A stretch of 64,000 bases of DNA from Zoogloea oleivorans (GCA_030157785.1 JAOAUC010000016.1:1-64000), one strand, 5' to 3'. Positions 33,311 to 42,941 are shown, numbered from the stretch's first letter. The notes: generated from the letters alone by a model not told the origin. A program made the numbers and translations.

Positions 33311-35653
33311 ATGCGTGTCCTTCACTACCTGATCTTCCTGCTGGTCCTCGGTGGCTGCAGCACCCTCATTGCCACCCACCAGCTGGACGAGCGCCTCGGC
33401 CCGCCGGACCCGGCCCGCTACGACAAGGCACCGCCGCCAGTCGCCCCGGCTCCCGACTACTGGACGCACATCCGGCCCATTCTCGATCGTCGCTGCGTGT
33501 CCTGCCACGCCTGCTACGACGCGCCCTGCCAGCTCAAGCTGACCCGCTACGACGGCATCACCCGCGGCGCCAACCCCGACCCGGTGTATGTCGCCACCCG
33601 TCTGATGGCCGCCAGCCCGACGCGCCTCGGCTTCGACGCCCACAGCAACCTTGAGTGGCGCGACAAGGGCTTCCACCCTGTCCTCAACGAACGCGCCTCC
33701 ACGCCCCAGGCCAACCGCGACGCCAGCGTGCTGTACCGCATCCTGGCCCTCAAGCGGCAAAACCCCGGCCCCACCGAAGGCCCGCTGTCGAATCGGAAAT
33801 TCGACTTCTCCCTCGACCGCCAGCAAAGCTGCGCCAAGGTCGAAAGCATGGACGACTTCACCAGCGAACATCCCGAATGGGGCATGCCCTACGGCCTGCC
33901 GGCCCTCAGCGACACCGATCACGACCTCCTCGCTCGTTGGATCGAGGCCGGCTCGCCCTACAAGCCTCGCCCCGCCGCCCCGCCTGCGGTGCAGGCCCGG
34001 GTGAAAGAATGGGAGCGTCTCCTCAATGGCGACAGCTTCAAGGACAGGCTCGCCGCCCGTTACATCTTTGAACACTGGTTCATCGGCCAGCTGTATTTCG
34101 ACGAAGACCCCGACTACCGCTTTGAACTGGTACGCAGCCGCGCAGCCCCCGGCCAGCCCATCGACGTGATCGCCACCCGGCGTCCCTACGACGACCCCGG
34201 CGTAGCGCGGGTGTATTACCGCCTGCGCCCAACCGAAGAAACTGCCGTCGCCAAGACCTACATGCCTCTGGCCCTCGACCCGGCCCGCCTGGCGCGCCTG
34301 CGCCAGTGGTTCTTCGACGCGCCCATCACGGTCAGCGCCCTGCCCGGCTACGATCCGAAGACCGCCAGCAACCCCTTCCGGGCCTTTCGCGATCTGCCGG
34401 TGGATGCCCGCTACCGCTTCATGCTCGACGACGCCCAATTCACGATGATGGGCTTCATGAAAGGCCCGGTGTGCCGCGGGCAGGTGGCCCTCAACGTCAT
34501 CACCGACCATTTCTGGGTACTCTTTTATGCACCCGAAAGCGAAGTCAGCAACAAGACCCAGGGCCTCCTCGACGCCACCCAGCCCAACCTGCGCATGCCC
34601 GCCGAAGACGACAGCAGCACCGGCATCTTCGCCTGGCGCAAATACGCCAGGGCCGAAAGACAATACCTGCAGAGCAAGGCCGACTACATGGCCCGGGTCG
34701 GCAAGATCCAGCCACGCGTCACCGACCTGTGGGACGGCGACGGCCGCAACCCCACCGCCGGCCTCACCGTCTTCCGCCACTTCGACAGCGCCTCGGTGAT
34801 CCGCGGCCTCGCCGGCGAGCGCCCGCAAACGGTACTGCTGATGGGCTACCCGCTGTTCGAGCGGATGCACTACCTGCTGGTGGGTGGCTTCGACGTCTAT
34901 GGCAACGGCGGACACCAGCTCGCCACGCGGCTCTACATGGACTTCCTGCGCATGGAAGGCGAAGAAAACTTCCTCACCATGCTGCCCCTCAAGGATCGCC
35001 AGAAGGTGCTCGACTTCTGGTACCGCGGCCGCCCCGAGCGCATCCGCGAATTCGCCGACGCCGCTGCCTATTACCCCGGCGAAACCGGCGTGCGCTACCG
35101 CGGCACCGACACCCTCGGCGAGCTGTACAGGGCCGTCGCCCAGCGCTTGCGCCCGGTACGCGAACGCCGCCTGGACCTGGCCGTCAACGGCTTCAACGCC
35201 GGGCAGGTAGCCCAACTGCGCAAGCTCGGTACCATCACTGGCAAGCCCGCCTCGCTCATGCCGGAGCAAAGCCTGCTGGCACTGAAGGACGGCACGGGCG
35301 GCATCCATGTGGTTTCACTGCTGCGCAACAGTGCCCACAGCAACGTGGCCGAACTGTTCCGCGAGGAGGCCCGCCGCCTGCCCGCCGAGGACAACCTGAT
35401 CGCCCTCGACGGCATCGTCGGCGCCTACCCCAACACGATCTTCCAGCTCGATGCCGACGAGTTGCCCCGCTTCGTGCGCGCCGTGCAAGCCCTTGCCAGC
35501 GACGACGACGTGCAGCGCCTCACCCAGCGCTTCGCCATCCGTCGCACCGACGCCCGCTTCTGGTCCGTCAGCGACGCCATTCACGACCACTGGCGGCAGG
35601 TCGCCCCGCGGGAAGCCGCCATCCTCGACTACAGCCGCCTGGAGAACCGCTGA
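33311..35653 (+). CDS. cti: Fatty acid cis/trans isomerase (Cti) with heme site
   Basis: A 780-residue exported protein with lipoprotein-like signal (LVLGGC, Cys16) and a single c-type heme motif CVSCH at residues 62-66, as known for Pseudomonas Cti. It converts cis-unsaturated fatty acids of membrane phospholipids to trans in the periplasm, a quick response to solvents and heat. Family stretches such as CHACYDAPCQLKLTRYDG, DEDPDYRFELVRSRAAPG and the C-terminal DPDEYPN-like region are present and length is normal. It stands alone and is normally made at all times. Confidence 0.92.
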   Translation: MRVLHYLIFLLVLGGCSTLIATHQLDERLGPPDPARYDKAPPPVAPAPDYWTHIRPILDRRCVSCHACYDAPCQLKLTRYDGITRGANPDPVYVATRLMAASPTRLGFDAHSNLEWRDKGFHPVLNERASTPQANRDASVLYRILALKRQNPGPTEGPLSNRKFDFSLDRQQSCAKVESMDDFTSEHPEWGMPYGLPALSDTDHDLLARWIEAGSPYKPRPAAPPAVQARVKEWERLLNGDSFKDRLAARYIFEHWFIGQLYFDEDPDYRFELVRSRAAPGQPIDVIATRRPYDDPGVARVYYRLRPTEETAVAKTYMPLALDPARLARLRQWFFDAPITVSALPGYDPKTASNPFRAFRDLPVDARYRFMLDDAQFTMMGFMKGPVCRGQVALNVITDHFWVLFYAPESEVSNKTQGLLDATQPNLRMPAEDDSSTGIFAWRKYARAERQYLQSKADYMARVGKIQPRVTDLWDGDGRNPTAGLTVFRHFDSASVIRGLAGERPQTVLLMGYPLFERMHYLLVGGFDVYGNGGHQLATRLYMDFLRMEGEENFLTMLPLKDRQKVLDFWYRGRPERIREFADAAAYYPGETGVRYRGTDTLGELYRAVAQRLRPVRERRLDLAVNGFNAGQVAQLRKLGTITGKPASLMPEQSLLALKDGTGGIHVVSLLRNSAHSNVAELFREEARRLPAEDNLIALDGIVGAYPNTIFQLDADELPRFVRAVQALASDDDVQRLTQRFAIRRTDARFWSVSDAIHDHWRQVAPREAAILDYSRLENR

Positions 35654-35661
35654 CCCCCATG

Positions 35662-35684
35662 AAAAACGCCCCTTGCGGGGCGTT
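35662..35684 (-). terminator. Terminator of the secreted-protein gene
   Basis: AACGCCCC pairs with GGGGCGTT around TTGC; on the minus strand a run of five T follows directly. Lies between convergent genes. Confidence 0.8.
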
Positions 35685-35713
35685 CGGCATTCAGGACCCG
35701 GACGACGAGTCGA

Positions 35714-36286
35714 TCAGGGCATGCAGAGCTGGCCCGACAGGGGTGCCTGCGCACCAATGCTGTTGCCGGCAATGGTCAGGTTGCCGGTGACCTTGGAGTA
35801 GGCACCCTTGCCATCGCTGCCGGTAATCACGAGCTGTTCCGTCACAGCCACCGGCACGGGCACGCCGTCCGCCCCCATTTTCAGCTGGGCAATGATCACA
35901 TCGTTGCTGTACAGCGTCGTGCGCTGCGCACCCTTGCCCAGCACCACGGCGCTGCGGGCCGTCTGGATGCTCTGGCGCGGCACGGGAACGGCCGCGCTCA
36001 CCGGAACAAAGGCCGGCGTCACGGTCGGCACGCCATTGGCGCCGATGATGGGCTCGGACGTGGGGCCGGCATAACCCGTTGCGGCGGGAAAGCCGAACAA
36101 GGACAAGTGCACGCTGAAGCACTGGCCAAGGAAGGGTACGCCACCAACCGGCTCCAGGCCGGTGCAGGAAGCAAGGGGTGTCAGCTTGACAGTGCCGATA
36201 ACCGGCAGACAGGCGGCACCGGCCACACTGGAAGCCAGCACGAGCGCCAGCGGAAGAAGGGTCCTGGAGGCGAAACGGATATTCAT
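35714..36286 (-). CDS. Secreted protein of unknown function
   Basis: A 190-residue protein with a clear signal peptide (about residues 1-23, cleavage near SVAGA) and a mature part rich in V, P, G, T with four cysteines placed near the two ends (ACLPV, ASCTG, GQCFS, QLCMP), so probably disulfide-bonded and beta-rich. I do not recognise a family. AGGAGA lies 10 nt before the ATG at 36286; an upstream methionine would add 30 residues and destroy the signal peptide. Single gene with its own terminator. Confidence 0.75.
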   Translation of the reverse strand: MNIRFASRTLLPLALVLASSVAGAACLPVIGTVKLTPLASCTGLEPVGGVPFLGQCFSVHLSLFGFPAATGYAGPTSEPIIGANGVPTVTPAFVPVSAAVPVPRQSIQTARSAVVLGKGAQRTTLYSNDVIIAQLKMGADGVPVPVAVTEQLVITGSDGKGAYSKVTGNLTIAGNSIGAQAPLSGQLCMP

Positions 36287-36593
36287 TTGACTATTCTCTC
36301 CTGAAACAATGAGCGGGCAGGCAAGGCCCGGGGCGATACAAAGAGATACAAAAAAGGCATTGCAGATCATGCCCACTGCCCAGGGAAACCCTGCCCGCGA
36401 CGAAGCACAAAGCGTGACTTACGTCACGAAACAGCCCATTCGAATTCAGTGCAAGCGCTCCGGCCTCACCTTGCCCCCCAACCAGTGGCCGCCGCCCGCC
36501 ATGCCACCAGCCTCGATGCGAATGACTAGCATTTGCAAACACAAACAAGTCTCGCTAAGATTATTTAATCTCTGCCCATCCCCGGACCCGATC
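36287..36593 (+). promoter_or_regulatory. Divergent control region with palindrome and Fur-like box
   Basis: No gene in these 307 bases. CGTGAC-TTAC-GTCACG (36413-36428) is a perfect palindrome of unknown use. GCGAATG-N5-CATTTGC (36518-36536) is close to a Fur box and sits about 60 bp ahead of the iron-binding protein gene. Confidence 0.5.
36518..36536 (+). promoter_or_regulatory. Putative Fur box before the ferric-iron binding protein gene
   Basis: The near-palindrome GCGAATG-ACTAG-CATTTGC resembles the AT-rich Fur operator, and the downstream gene encodes an iron-uptake protein. Agreement with the consensus is only partial. Confidence 0.45.
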
Positions 36594-37619
36594 ATGACCC
36601 CGCTGAAAACCCTGGCCGCCCTCCTCGCCGGCGCAACCCTGCTGAACGCCCCGGCTTTTGCCGCCGACACCGAGCTGAACCTGTACACCGCCCGCCACTA
36701 CCAGACCGACGAAGCGCTCTACAGCAACTTCACCGCCAAGACCGGCATCAAGATCAACCGCATCGAGGGCAAGGAAGACGAGCTCCTCGAACGCATCCGC
36801 AACGAAGGCGCCAACAGCCCGGCCGACGTCTTCATCACCGTCGATGCCGCCCGCCTGGCTGCCGCCGACGCTGCCGGCGTGTTTTCACCGGTGAAATCCG
36901 AACTGCTCAAGACGGCCATCCCGGCCCACCTGCACGCCGAACGCTGGTTCTCCTTCTCGACCCGCGCCCGCGTCATCGTCTACAACAAGCTCGACGTGAA
37001 ACCCGACCAGGTCCGCAACTACGAAGACCTCGCCAACCCGGCCCTCAAGGGCAAGGTGTGCACCCGCTCCGGCAGCCACCCCTACAACCTGTCCCTCGGC
37101 GCCGCGCTGATCCAGCACATCGGCGCCGCCAAGACCGAAGAATGGGCCAAGGGCCTGGTAGCCAACTTCGCCCGCGCCCCCAAGGGCGGCGACACCGACC
37201 AGATCAAGGCCGTCGGCGCCGGCGAATGCGGTGTGGCACTGGTGAACTCCTACTACCTGGCGCGCATGTTCAAGTCCGACAAGCCGGACGACCGCAAGGC
37301 CGTCGAGCGCATCGGCGTGGTGTGGCCCAACCAGGCCAGCTACGGCACCCACATCAACGTTTCCGGCGGTGGCATGCTCAAGTACGCGCCGCACAAGGAA
37401 GCTGCAGTGAAATTCCTCGAATACCTGGCCTCCCCCGACGCACAGAATTACTTTGCCAACGGCAACAACGAATGGCCGGTAGTCACCGGCGTGAAGATCA
37501 CCAACCGCGGTCTCGAAGCCCTGGGCGGCAACTTCAAGGCCGACACCCTGCCCGTCGGCAAGCTCGCCGACACGGTGGTCGAAGCGCAGAAGATCTTCGA
37601 CCGGGCCGGCTTCCGCTAA
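36594..37619 (+). CDS. Periplasmic ferric-iron binding protein (FbpA/FutA-type)
   Basis: A 341-residue type II solute-binding protein with signal peptide (about residues 1-21). ELNLYTARHYQTDEALY at the mature start, ADVFITVDAARL and the tyrosine pair in VNSYYLARMF are the marks of FutA/IdiA iron(III) binding proteins, where tyrosines hold the metal. No permease or ATPase gene follows, so the rest of the transporter must be elsewhere. Preceded by a Fur-like box and followed by a hairpin. Confidence 0.9.
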   Translation: MTPLKTLAALLAGATLLNAPAFAADTELNLYTARHYQTDEALYSNFTAKTGIKINRIEGKEDELLERIRNEGANSPADVFITVDAARLAAADAAGVFSPVKSELLKTAIPAHLHAERWFSFSTRARVIVYNKLDVKPDQVRNYEDLANPALKGKVCTRSGSHPYNLSLGAALIQHIGAAKTEEWAKGLVANFARAPKGGDTDQIKAVGAGECGVALVNSYYLARMFKSDKPDDRKAVERIGVVWPNQASYGTHINVSGGGMLKYAPHKEAAVKFLEYLASPDAQNYFANGNNEWPVVTGVKITNRGLEALGGNFKADTLPVGKLADTVVEAQKIFDRAGFR

Positions 37620-37631
37620 GAATCAGGCCCC

Positions 37632-37676
37632 GCGATGCCGCAGGGAACGCCTCTGCGAACTCACCTGCGGCATCGC
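37632..37676 (+). terminator. Long hairpin after the iron-binding protein gene
   Basis: GCGATGCCGCAGG and CCTGCGGCATCGC pair perfectly over 13 bp around a 19-base loop. No U tract follows, so it may act as an mRNA-stabilising 3-prime stem or a weak terminator. Confidence 0.5.
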
Positions 37677-37689
37677 ACAAAATACAATT

Positions 37690-37708
37690 GCGAATCACTC
37701 TCATTAAC
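37690..37708 (+). promoter_or_regulatory. Putative Fur box before the siderophore receptor gene
   Basis: In reverse the segment reads GTTAATGAGAGTGATTCGC, close to the AATGAGAATGATT form of Fur operators. It is flanked by two direct copies of TACAATTG (37683-37690 and 37711-37718). The receptor start is 120 bp downstream. Confidence 0.55.
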
Positions 37709-37827
37709 ATTACAATTGTTACCAGATCCTACGGGCAAGCCAGCCACTCGCTAGCCAAGCCAGCCAGCCTCAGGTCGTGAATCCCAACAGTCCCGCATCG
37801 CGGGCGCATTCATTCCAGGAGGCTCCC

Positions 37828-40122
37828 TTGGCTCACAAGAAAATCCGTCGCTGCCACCCGGCAGCCAGCCGTCACCGATCCCCGGCCGCTCAGGTCGCAC
37901 CCACCATCGCCAGCGCTGCCGAAAAATCCGTGCTCCCCCTCGGCGCGATGATGTTCGCTGCCTCGATGGGCGCCTGGGCGCAAACATCCGCCCCCGAAAC
38001 GGACGACACCAAAACCCTCAAGGCCGTGGTCGTCAAGGCCACCGCCGAAGCCGAGCCCCAGGGCAAGGACAGCCTGCGCACCACCACCACGCGCATCGGC
38101 AAGGGCAAGCAGCAACTCCGCGACATTCCCCAGTCGGTCACCGTGGTCACCGAAAAACTGCTGGACGACCGCAAGATCGACACGGTGAAGGAAGCCCTCA
38201 AGATGACCTCGGGCATCACCTTCCTGGCGGCCGAAGGCGGCGAGGAAGACCTGCGTCTGCGCGGTTTCCCCGTCAACACCACGGGCGATCTGTTCATCGA
38301 CGGCATGCGCGACCCGGCCTTCTACGACCGCGACACCTTCAACATGGACCGCATCGAAGTGCTGCGCGGTTCCGCCTCGATGCTCTTCGGCCGCGGCTCC
38401 ACCGGCGGCGCGGTCAACCAGGTCAGCAAACAGGCCCGCCTCATCGACCAGAACCAGGTGGACGTCACCCTGGGCAGCTACCAGTACCGCCGCGTGGTGG
38501 CCGACGTTAACGTGAAGACCGGCGACGACTCGGCCCTGCGCATCAACGCCATGCGCACCGTCGCCGACAACAACGGCGCCGGCACCAGCCTCGACAAATA
38601 CGGCTTTGCCGCCGACTACCGCTGGGGCATCGGCACCCGGGACGAGTTCGAGGTGGGCTTCTTCTATCTGAACAACGACAACGGCATCAACTATGGCCTG
38701 CCCTACGTGCGCAAAAGCGCCACCAATGCGGCACTGACCACCATTCCGGTGGACCCGTCCAGCTATTACGGCCTCTCCAGCGACTACAACCACGGCTCGG
38801 CCGGCTACGCCAGCTTTGCCCACACCCACCGTTTCTCGAGCGACACCGAACTGGTCACCAAAATCCGCAAGGGCGACTTCAACCGCGACCAGCGCGCCAG
38901 CACCGTGCGCATTGCCGGCGCGGCACTCCAGCCCGGCGGCATTGCCGCCACCCGCGAGAACTTCAGCAGCGCCACCGTGCTCAACCGCAACACCCAGAAC
39001 AAGATCCAGAGCATGGAGAACCTGTTCGCCCAGAGCGACCTGTCCACCAAGTTCGAAGCGCTGGGGCTCAAACATCAAGTGCTGACCGGCGCCGATTTCG
39101 CCTGGGAAAAGAAGATCGTCCGCCAGGCCCGCAACGCGGCCCAGGGCGGCATCGACATCACCAAGCCCACCACCACCATCGGCGCCGGCGGCGGAGGCCG
39201 GGTGGACGAAACAGCCCGCATCATCGTCAAGAGCAGCGAATTCGAGAGCATCTCCGCCGGCGTCTATGCGCAGGATCTGGTCCAGCTGACCGAGCACTGG
39301 AAGGTGCTTGCCGGCCTGCGCTACGACGGCATGTCGGCGCAGTACGACACCTTCAACCTGGCCACCAGCGCCGTCACCAACTACCAGCAGTCCATCTACA
39401 AGGCGAGCCAGCGTTTCGGCGTGCTCTACCAGCCGAGCGACCGTCACTCCTTCCACCTCTCTTACGGCACCTCGTTCAACACCTCCGGCGACACCTACTC
39501 GTACAGCGCGCAAAACGTTAACACGCCGCCCGAGAAGAGCATGAACCTGGAACTCGGCGCCAAGATCGACTCCGCCGACCGCCGCATGAGCAGCCGCTTC
39601 GCCCTCTTCCGCGGGGTCAAGCTCAACGAGCGCAACACCGACCCGCTGCTCAACATCGCCGTGCTGTCCGGCAAGCGCCACGCCACCGGCTTTGAAACCG
39701 ACCTGGTCGGCAAGATCACCCCGCGCTGGGAAGTCTTCGGCTCCTACACGTGGATCTGGGACGCCGAGATCGACAAGGGTGCAGAAGGAGCCGAAGGCGA
39801 AGGCCGCCGTCCGTCGCTGATCCCCAAGCACCAGGGCAACATCTGGAGCACCTATCAGGTCACCGAAAGACTGCGCGCCGGTGCCGGAGCCAACGCCCGC
39901 ACCAAGATGACCCCCAACCGCAACCCGGTAAACCTCTACTCCGACGGCTACGTCACCTACGACGCCATGGCCGAGTACGAAGCCATTACCGACAAGCTGA
40001 CCCTCAAGGCCAACCTGATCAACCTGACCAACAAGTTCTACGCCGACTCGCTATACGCCAACGGGCATTACGTCCCGGGCGCCGGCCGAACCTTCTACCT
40101 GACCGCCAGCCTGAAGTTCTGA
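37828..40122 (+). CDS. TonB-dependent siderophore receptor (Fiu/PiuA-like)
   Basis: A 764-residue outer membrane receptor: positively charged signal region, TonB box region near AVVVKATAEAEP, plug domain with IPQSVTVVTEKLLDDRK and NMDRIEVLRGSASMLFGRGS, and a 22-strand barrel ending in YLTASLKF with terminal phenylalanine. Start is a TTG at 37828 five bases after AGGAGG; the upstream GTG at 37777 lacks a ribosome binding site. The next gene is ybiX-like, as for Fiu and PiuA catecholate receptors, so a catechol-type siderophore is the likely ligand. Iron control is suggested by the Fur-like box. Confidence 0.92.
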   Translation: MAHKKIRRCHPAASRHRSPAAQVAPTIASAAEKSVLPLGAMMFAASMGAWAQTSAPETDDTKTLKAVVVKATAEAEPQGKDSLRTTTTRIGKGKQQLRDIPQSVTVVTEKLLDDRKIDTVKEALKMTSGITFLAAEGGEEDLRLRGFPVNTTGDLFIDGMRDPAFYDRDTFNMDRIEVLRGSASMLFGRGSTGGAVNQVSKQARLIDQNQVDVTLGSYQYRRVVADVNVKTGDDSALRINAMRTVADNNGAGTSLDKYGFAADYRWGIGTRDEFEVGFFYLNNDNGINYGLPYVRKSATNAALTTIPVDPSSYYGLSSDYNHGSAGYASFAHTHRFSSDTELVTKIRKGDFNRDQRASTVRIAGAALQPGGIAATRENFSSATVLNRNTQNKIQSMENLFAQSDLSTKFEALGLKHQVLTGADFAWEKKIVRQARNAAQGGIDITKPTTTIGAGGGGRVDETARIIVKSSEFESISAGVYAQDLVQLTEHWKVLAGLRYDGMSAQYDTFNLATSAVTNYQQSIYKASQRFGVLYQPSDRHSFHLSYGTSFNTSGDTYSYSAQNVNTPPEKSMNLELGAKIDSADRRMSSRFALFRGVKLNERNTDPLLNIAVLSGKRHATGFETDLVGKITPRWEVFGSYTWIWDAEIDKGAEGAEGEGRRPSLIPKHQGNIWSTYQVTERLRAGAGANARTKMTPNRNPVNLYSDGYVTYDAMAEYEAITDKLTLKANLINLTNKFYADSLYANGHYVPGAGRTFYLTASLKF

Positions 40123-40128
40123 TGAACA

Positions 40129-40169
40129 GCGAGGGGCACGGCCGACACAGCCGTGCCCCTCGCGCTTTT
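40129..40169 (+). terminator. Strong hairpin between receptor and hydroxylase genes
   Basis: GCGAGGGGCACGGC and GCCGTGCCCCTCGC pair perfectly over 14 bp around CGACACA, followed by GCTTTTCC. It should reduce read-through from the receptor gene into the hydroxylase gene. A GTG at 40153 lies inside the second arm and is therefore a poor start. Confidence 0.7.
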
Positions 40170-40182
40170 CCCCTTCGACACC

Positions 40183-40863
40183 ATGCTCCTGCAGATCCCC
40201 GACATCCTCACGCCCGATGAAGTCCGTCAGGCCCGCCAGTTGCTCACCGACGCCCCGTGGGCCGACGGCCGGGACAGCGCCGGCCCCCAGGCCGCCCAGG
40301 TGAAGAACAACCAGCAATTGCCCCACGACTGCGCCGCCGCCACAACCATCCGCCAACTGGTGCTGCGCGGCGTCGAGCGGCATCCGTTGTTCCTCACCGC
40401 CGCGCTGCCCAAAAAGATCTTCACCCCGCGGGTCAATCGCTACGGTGGCGACACGCCCTATTACGGTGCCCACGTGGACAACGCCATCCGCTTCACCGGC
40501 GACGGCGAACGGGTGCGCACCGACGTGTCGTGCACCGTCTTTCTGTCCGACCCCGACGAATACGACGGTGGCGAACTGCAGGTGCAGGACACCTACGGCT
40601 CCCGCGGCGTCAAGCTGCCCGCCGGCCACGCCGTGCTCTACCCCGGCACGAGCATCCACCAGGTCACGCCGGTCATCCGTGGCCAGCGCATCGCCTGCTT
40701 CTTCTGGATTGAAAGCATGGTGAGGAGCGACGAGCAGCGCCGCCTGCTCTTCGATCTCGACATGGCCCTGATGCGCCTGCGCGAAAAACACGGAGAATGC
40801 GACGAAGCCGTGGCCATCACCGGCACGTATCACAACCTCCTGCGCATGTGGGCCGACACCTGA
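40183..40863 (+). CDS. piuC: PKHD-type Fe(II)/2-oxoglutarate hydroxylase (YbiX/PiuC)
   Basis: A 226-residue member of the YbiX/PiuC family. The iron-binding triad is visible as HVDNAIRF (H and D) and GTSIHQVTP (H), with the 2-oxoglutarate arginine in VIRGQR. These proteins are encoded beside catecholate siderophore receptors and are induced by iron shortage; the substrate is not settled. Start at ATG 40183 by family length and because the upstream GTG falls within a terminator stem. Confidence 0.92.
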   Translation: MLLQIPDILTPDEVRQARQLLTDAPWADGRDSAGPQAAQVKNNQQLPHDCAAATTIRQLVLRGVERHPLFLTAALPKKIFTPRVNRYGGDTPYYGAHVDNAIRFTGDGERVRTDVSCTVFLSDPDEYDGGELQVQDTYGSRGVKLPAGHAVLYPGTSIHQVTPVIRGQRIACFFWIESMVRSDEQRRLLFDLDMALMRLREKHGECDEAVAITGTYHNLLRMWADT

Positions 40864-40868
40864 CACCC

Positions 40869-41981
40869 ATGACCGCTCCCGCCATTGCCACCCTGCCCCC
40901 CGGAGTCGTCACCCTCGGCGACCACGAAGCCCACGCCCGCACCCTGCTCGACGCCAACGCCTGGGCCTACTTTGCCGGCGGCGCGGCTGACGAAACCACC
41001 GTGCAGGACAACCGCTACGCGTGGAGCGACATCCGCCTGCACCCGCGCATCCTGCGGCCGGTGGCCGGCGGGCATACCCGGGTCAGCCTGCTTGGCCGCA
41101 GCCTCGCCCACCCCATCCTGCTCGCCCCGGTGGCCTACCAGCGCATGGCCCACCCGGACGGCGAACTGGCCACCGCGGTTGCCGCCTCTGCCCAGGAGGC
41201 CGGCCTCGTCCTCAGCACCCAGGCCAGCACGCCCCTCGAGGCCGTCGCCGACGCCATCCGCGACGACCCCGACCGCGGCCCCCTGTGGTTCCAGCTCTAC
41301 CTGCAGCACGACCGCGGCTTCAACCTCGAACTCGTCCGCCGCGCCGAAGCCGCCGGCTACGAAGCCCTCGTCCTCACCGTGGACGCCCCCTGCAACGGCG
41401 CCCGCGACCGCGAACGGCGGGCCGGCTTCCGGCTGCCGCCCGGCATCTCGGCCGTCAACCTGGCCAGCCTGCCACCACGCCTGGCCCGCGCCCTGGCCCC
41501 CGGCCAGAGCGCCCTCTTCGACGACCTGCTGCTCGACGCCCCCACCTGGGACGACATTGCCTGGCTGCAGACCAACACCCGCCTGCCGGTGATCCTCAAG
41601 GGCGTGCTCGACCCCGACGACGCCCGCGAGGCAGCACGCATGCAGCTTGGCGGCATCATCGTCTCCAACCACGGCGGCCGCACCCTCGACACGGTCTTGC
41701 CCACCGCCCGAGTGCTGCCGCACATCGCCGAAGCCCTCGCCGGCAGCCTCCCGCTGCTGGTGGATGGCGGCATCCGTCGCGGCACCGACGTGCTCAAAGC
41801 CATGGCCCTTGGCGCCAGCGCGGTACTGGTCGGCCGGCCCTACATCTACGGCCTCGCCAACGCCGGCGCGCTCGGCGTCGCCCACGTCATCCGCCTGCTG
41901 CGCGACGAGCTGGAAATTGCGATGGCACTGAGTGGATGCAAAACGCTGGATGCGATTCCGGCGGGGCTGGTAAAGCCGTAA
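40869..41981 (+). CDS. FMN-dependent alpha-hydroxy-acid oxidase/dehydrogenase
   Basis: A 370-residue TIM-barrel enzyme of the LldD/glycolate oxidase/lactate oxidase family. The catalytic histidine and arginine lie in IIVSNHGGR, the FMN-binding lysine in PVILKGVLD, and LLVDGGIRRGTDVLKAMALGA forms the phosphate site. No membrane-binding insertion is obvious, so a soluble oxidase (lactate or similar 2-hydroxy acid) is likely. It starts 5 nt after piuC and may be co-transcribed. Exact substrate cannot be read. Confidence 0.9.
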   Translation: MTAPAIATLPPGVVTLGDHEAHARTLLDANAWAYFAGGAADETTVQDNRYAWSDIRLHPRILRPVAGGHTRVSLLGRSLAHPILLAPVAYQRMAHPDGELATAVAASAQEAGLVLSTQASTPLEAVADAIRDDPDRGPLWFQLYLQHDRGFNLELVRRAEAAGYEALVLTVDAPCNGARDRERRAGFRLPPGISAVNLASLPPRLARALAPGQSALFDDLLLDAPTWDDIAWLQTNTRLPVILKGVLDPDDAREAARMQLGGIIVSNHGGRTLDTVLPTARVLPHIAEALAGSLPLLVDGGIRRGTDVLKAMALGASAVLVGRPYIYGLANAGALGVAHVIRLLRDELEIAMALSGCKTLDAIPAGLVKP

Positions 41982-42017
41982 GCGTCGGCCGGCCCGAAGT
42001 CCGGCCCGCAGAATTTC

Positions 42018-42941
42018 CTACCAGGGCGCCGGGCCATCCGTGCCCTCCGGCCGAAAGCCCGCAAAGCGCTCCGCCAGAAAATCGATGAACACCCGCACCT
42101 TGGCCGACAAATGGTGGCGCTGCGGGTACACCGCGTGGATGTCCCCCGACGCCCCCACCCACGGCGCCAGCACGCGCACCAGCTGGCCGCTGCGCAGGTA
42201 GGGCGCCACATCCCATTCGGAGCGCAGCAGGATGCCGTGGCCGGCCAGCGCCCAGTCCACCGCCACTTCGCCGTGGTTGCTGCTCAGCGCGCCGCGCACC
42301 TTCACCGTCAGCTGGCGCGGCCCGTCCACCAGCGCCCAACTGTTGAAAGCCCGGGTGTTCTCACGGATCACGATGCACTGATGCGCAGCCAGCTCGCGGG
42401 GCTCGAGCGGCACGCCCCGCTCGGCCAGATAGGCCGGCGCCGCGCACAGCAGGCGCCGGTTGCCGGCGATCTTGCGGGCCAGCACCCGCGCATCCGGTGG
42501 CGGGCCGAAGCAGATGCCCACATCCATCGCCGTCGCGGTGAGATCGAGGGCCTTGTCGGTGAGCTGCAGAATCACCTCCACGTCCGGGTAAAGGCGTGCA
42601 AAGTCGGCAATCACCGGGCCCAGATGGCGCCGCCCGAAGCCAAAGGTGGCATTGATGCGCAACAGCCCGCGCGGCGCCTCGCGGCTGGCGGCAAGGCTGC
42701 GCTCCAGTTGCTCTATTTCATGCAGGATGCGCCCGCCCTCGTCCAGGTAGCGCTCGCCCTCCGGCGTCAGGCTCTGGCGGCGGGTCGTACGGTTGAGCAG
42801 ACGTACCCCCAGGCGTGCCTCCAGGGCGGCCAGGCGACGGCTCACCGCCGGCGGCGTCACGCCCAGTTCGGCGGCGGCGGCAGCCAGACTGGCACTGCGG
42901 GCCAGCAGCGCAAAGAAGGCCAGATCGGATGCGTCCTGCAT
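42018..42941 (-). CDS. LysR-type transcriptional regulator
   Basis: A 307-residue LysR protein: N-terminal winged HTH (FFALLARSASLAAAAAELGVTPPAVSRRLAALE, within residues 9-41) and a periplasmic-binding-protein-like effector domain ending KVRVFIDFLAERF. It is divergent from the TauE/SafE gene; an inverted repeat CCGAA-N10-TTCGG (42957-42976) lies between them and is a plausible LysR site. Target may be that permease or the convergent hydroxy-acid oxidase. Confidence 0.9.
   Translation of the reverse strand: MQDASDLAFFALLARSASLAAAAAELGVTPPAVSRRLAALEARLGVRLLNRTTRRQSLTPEGERYLDEGGRILHEIEQLERSLAASREAPRGLLRINATFGFGRRHLGPVIADFARLYPDVEVILQLTDKALDLTATAMDVGICFGPPPDARVLARKIAGNRRLLCAAPAYLAERGVPLEPRELAAHQCIVIRENTRAFNSWALVDGPRQLTVKVRGALSSNHGEVAVDWALAGHGILLRSEWDVAPYLRSGQLVRVLAPWVGASGDIHAVYPQRHHLSAKVRVFIDFLAERFAGFRPEGTDGPAPW

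Noticed and set aside
33161..35308. 715-codon minus-strand frame
   Set aside because: Shadow of cti, whose domains, heme motif and signal peptide are clear.
36594..37619. Complete ABC iron transporter
   Set aside because: Only the binding protein is present; the next gene is the TonB receptor and no permease or ATPase is seen.
37810..39831. 673-codon minus-strand frame
   Set aside because: Shadow of the TonB receptor gene.
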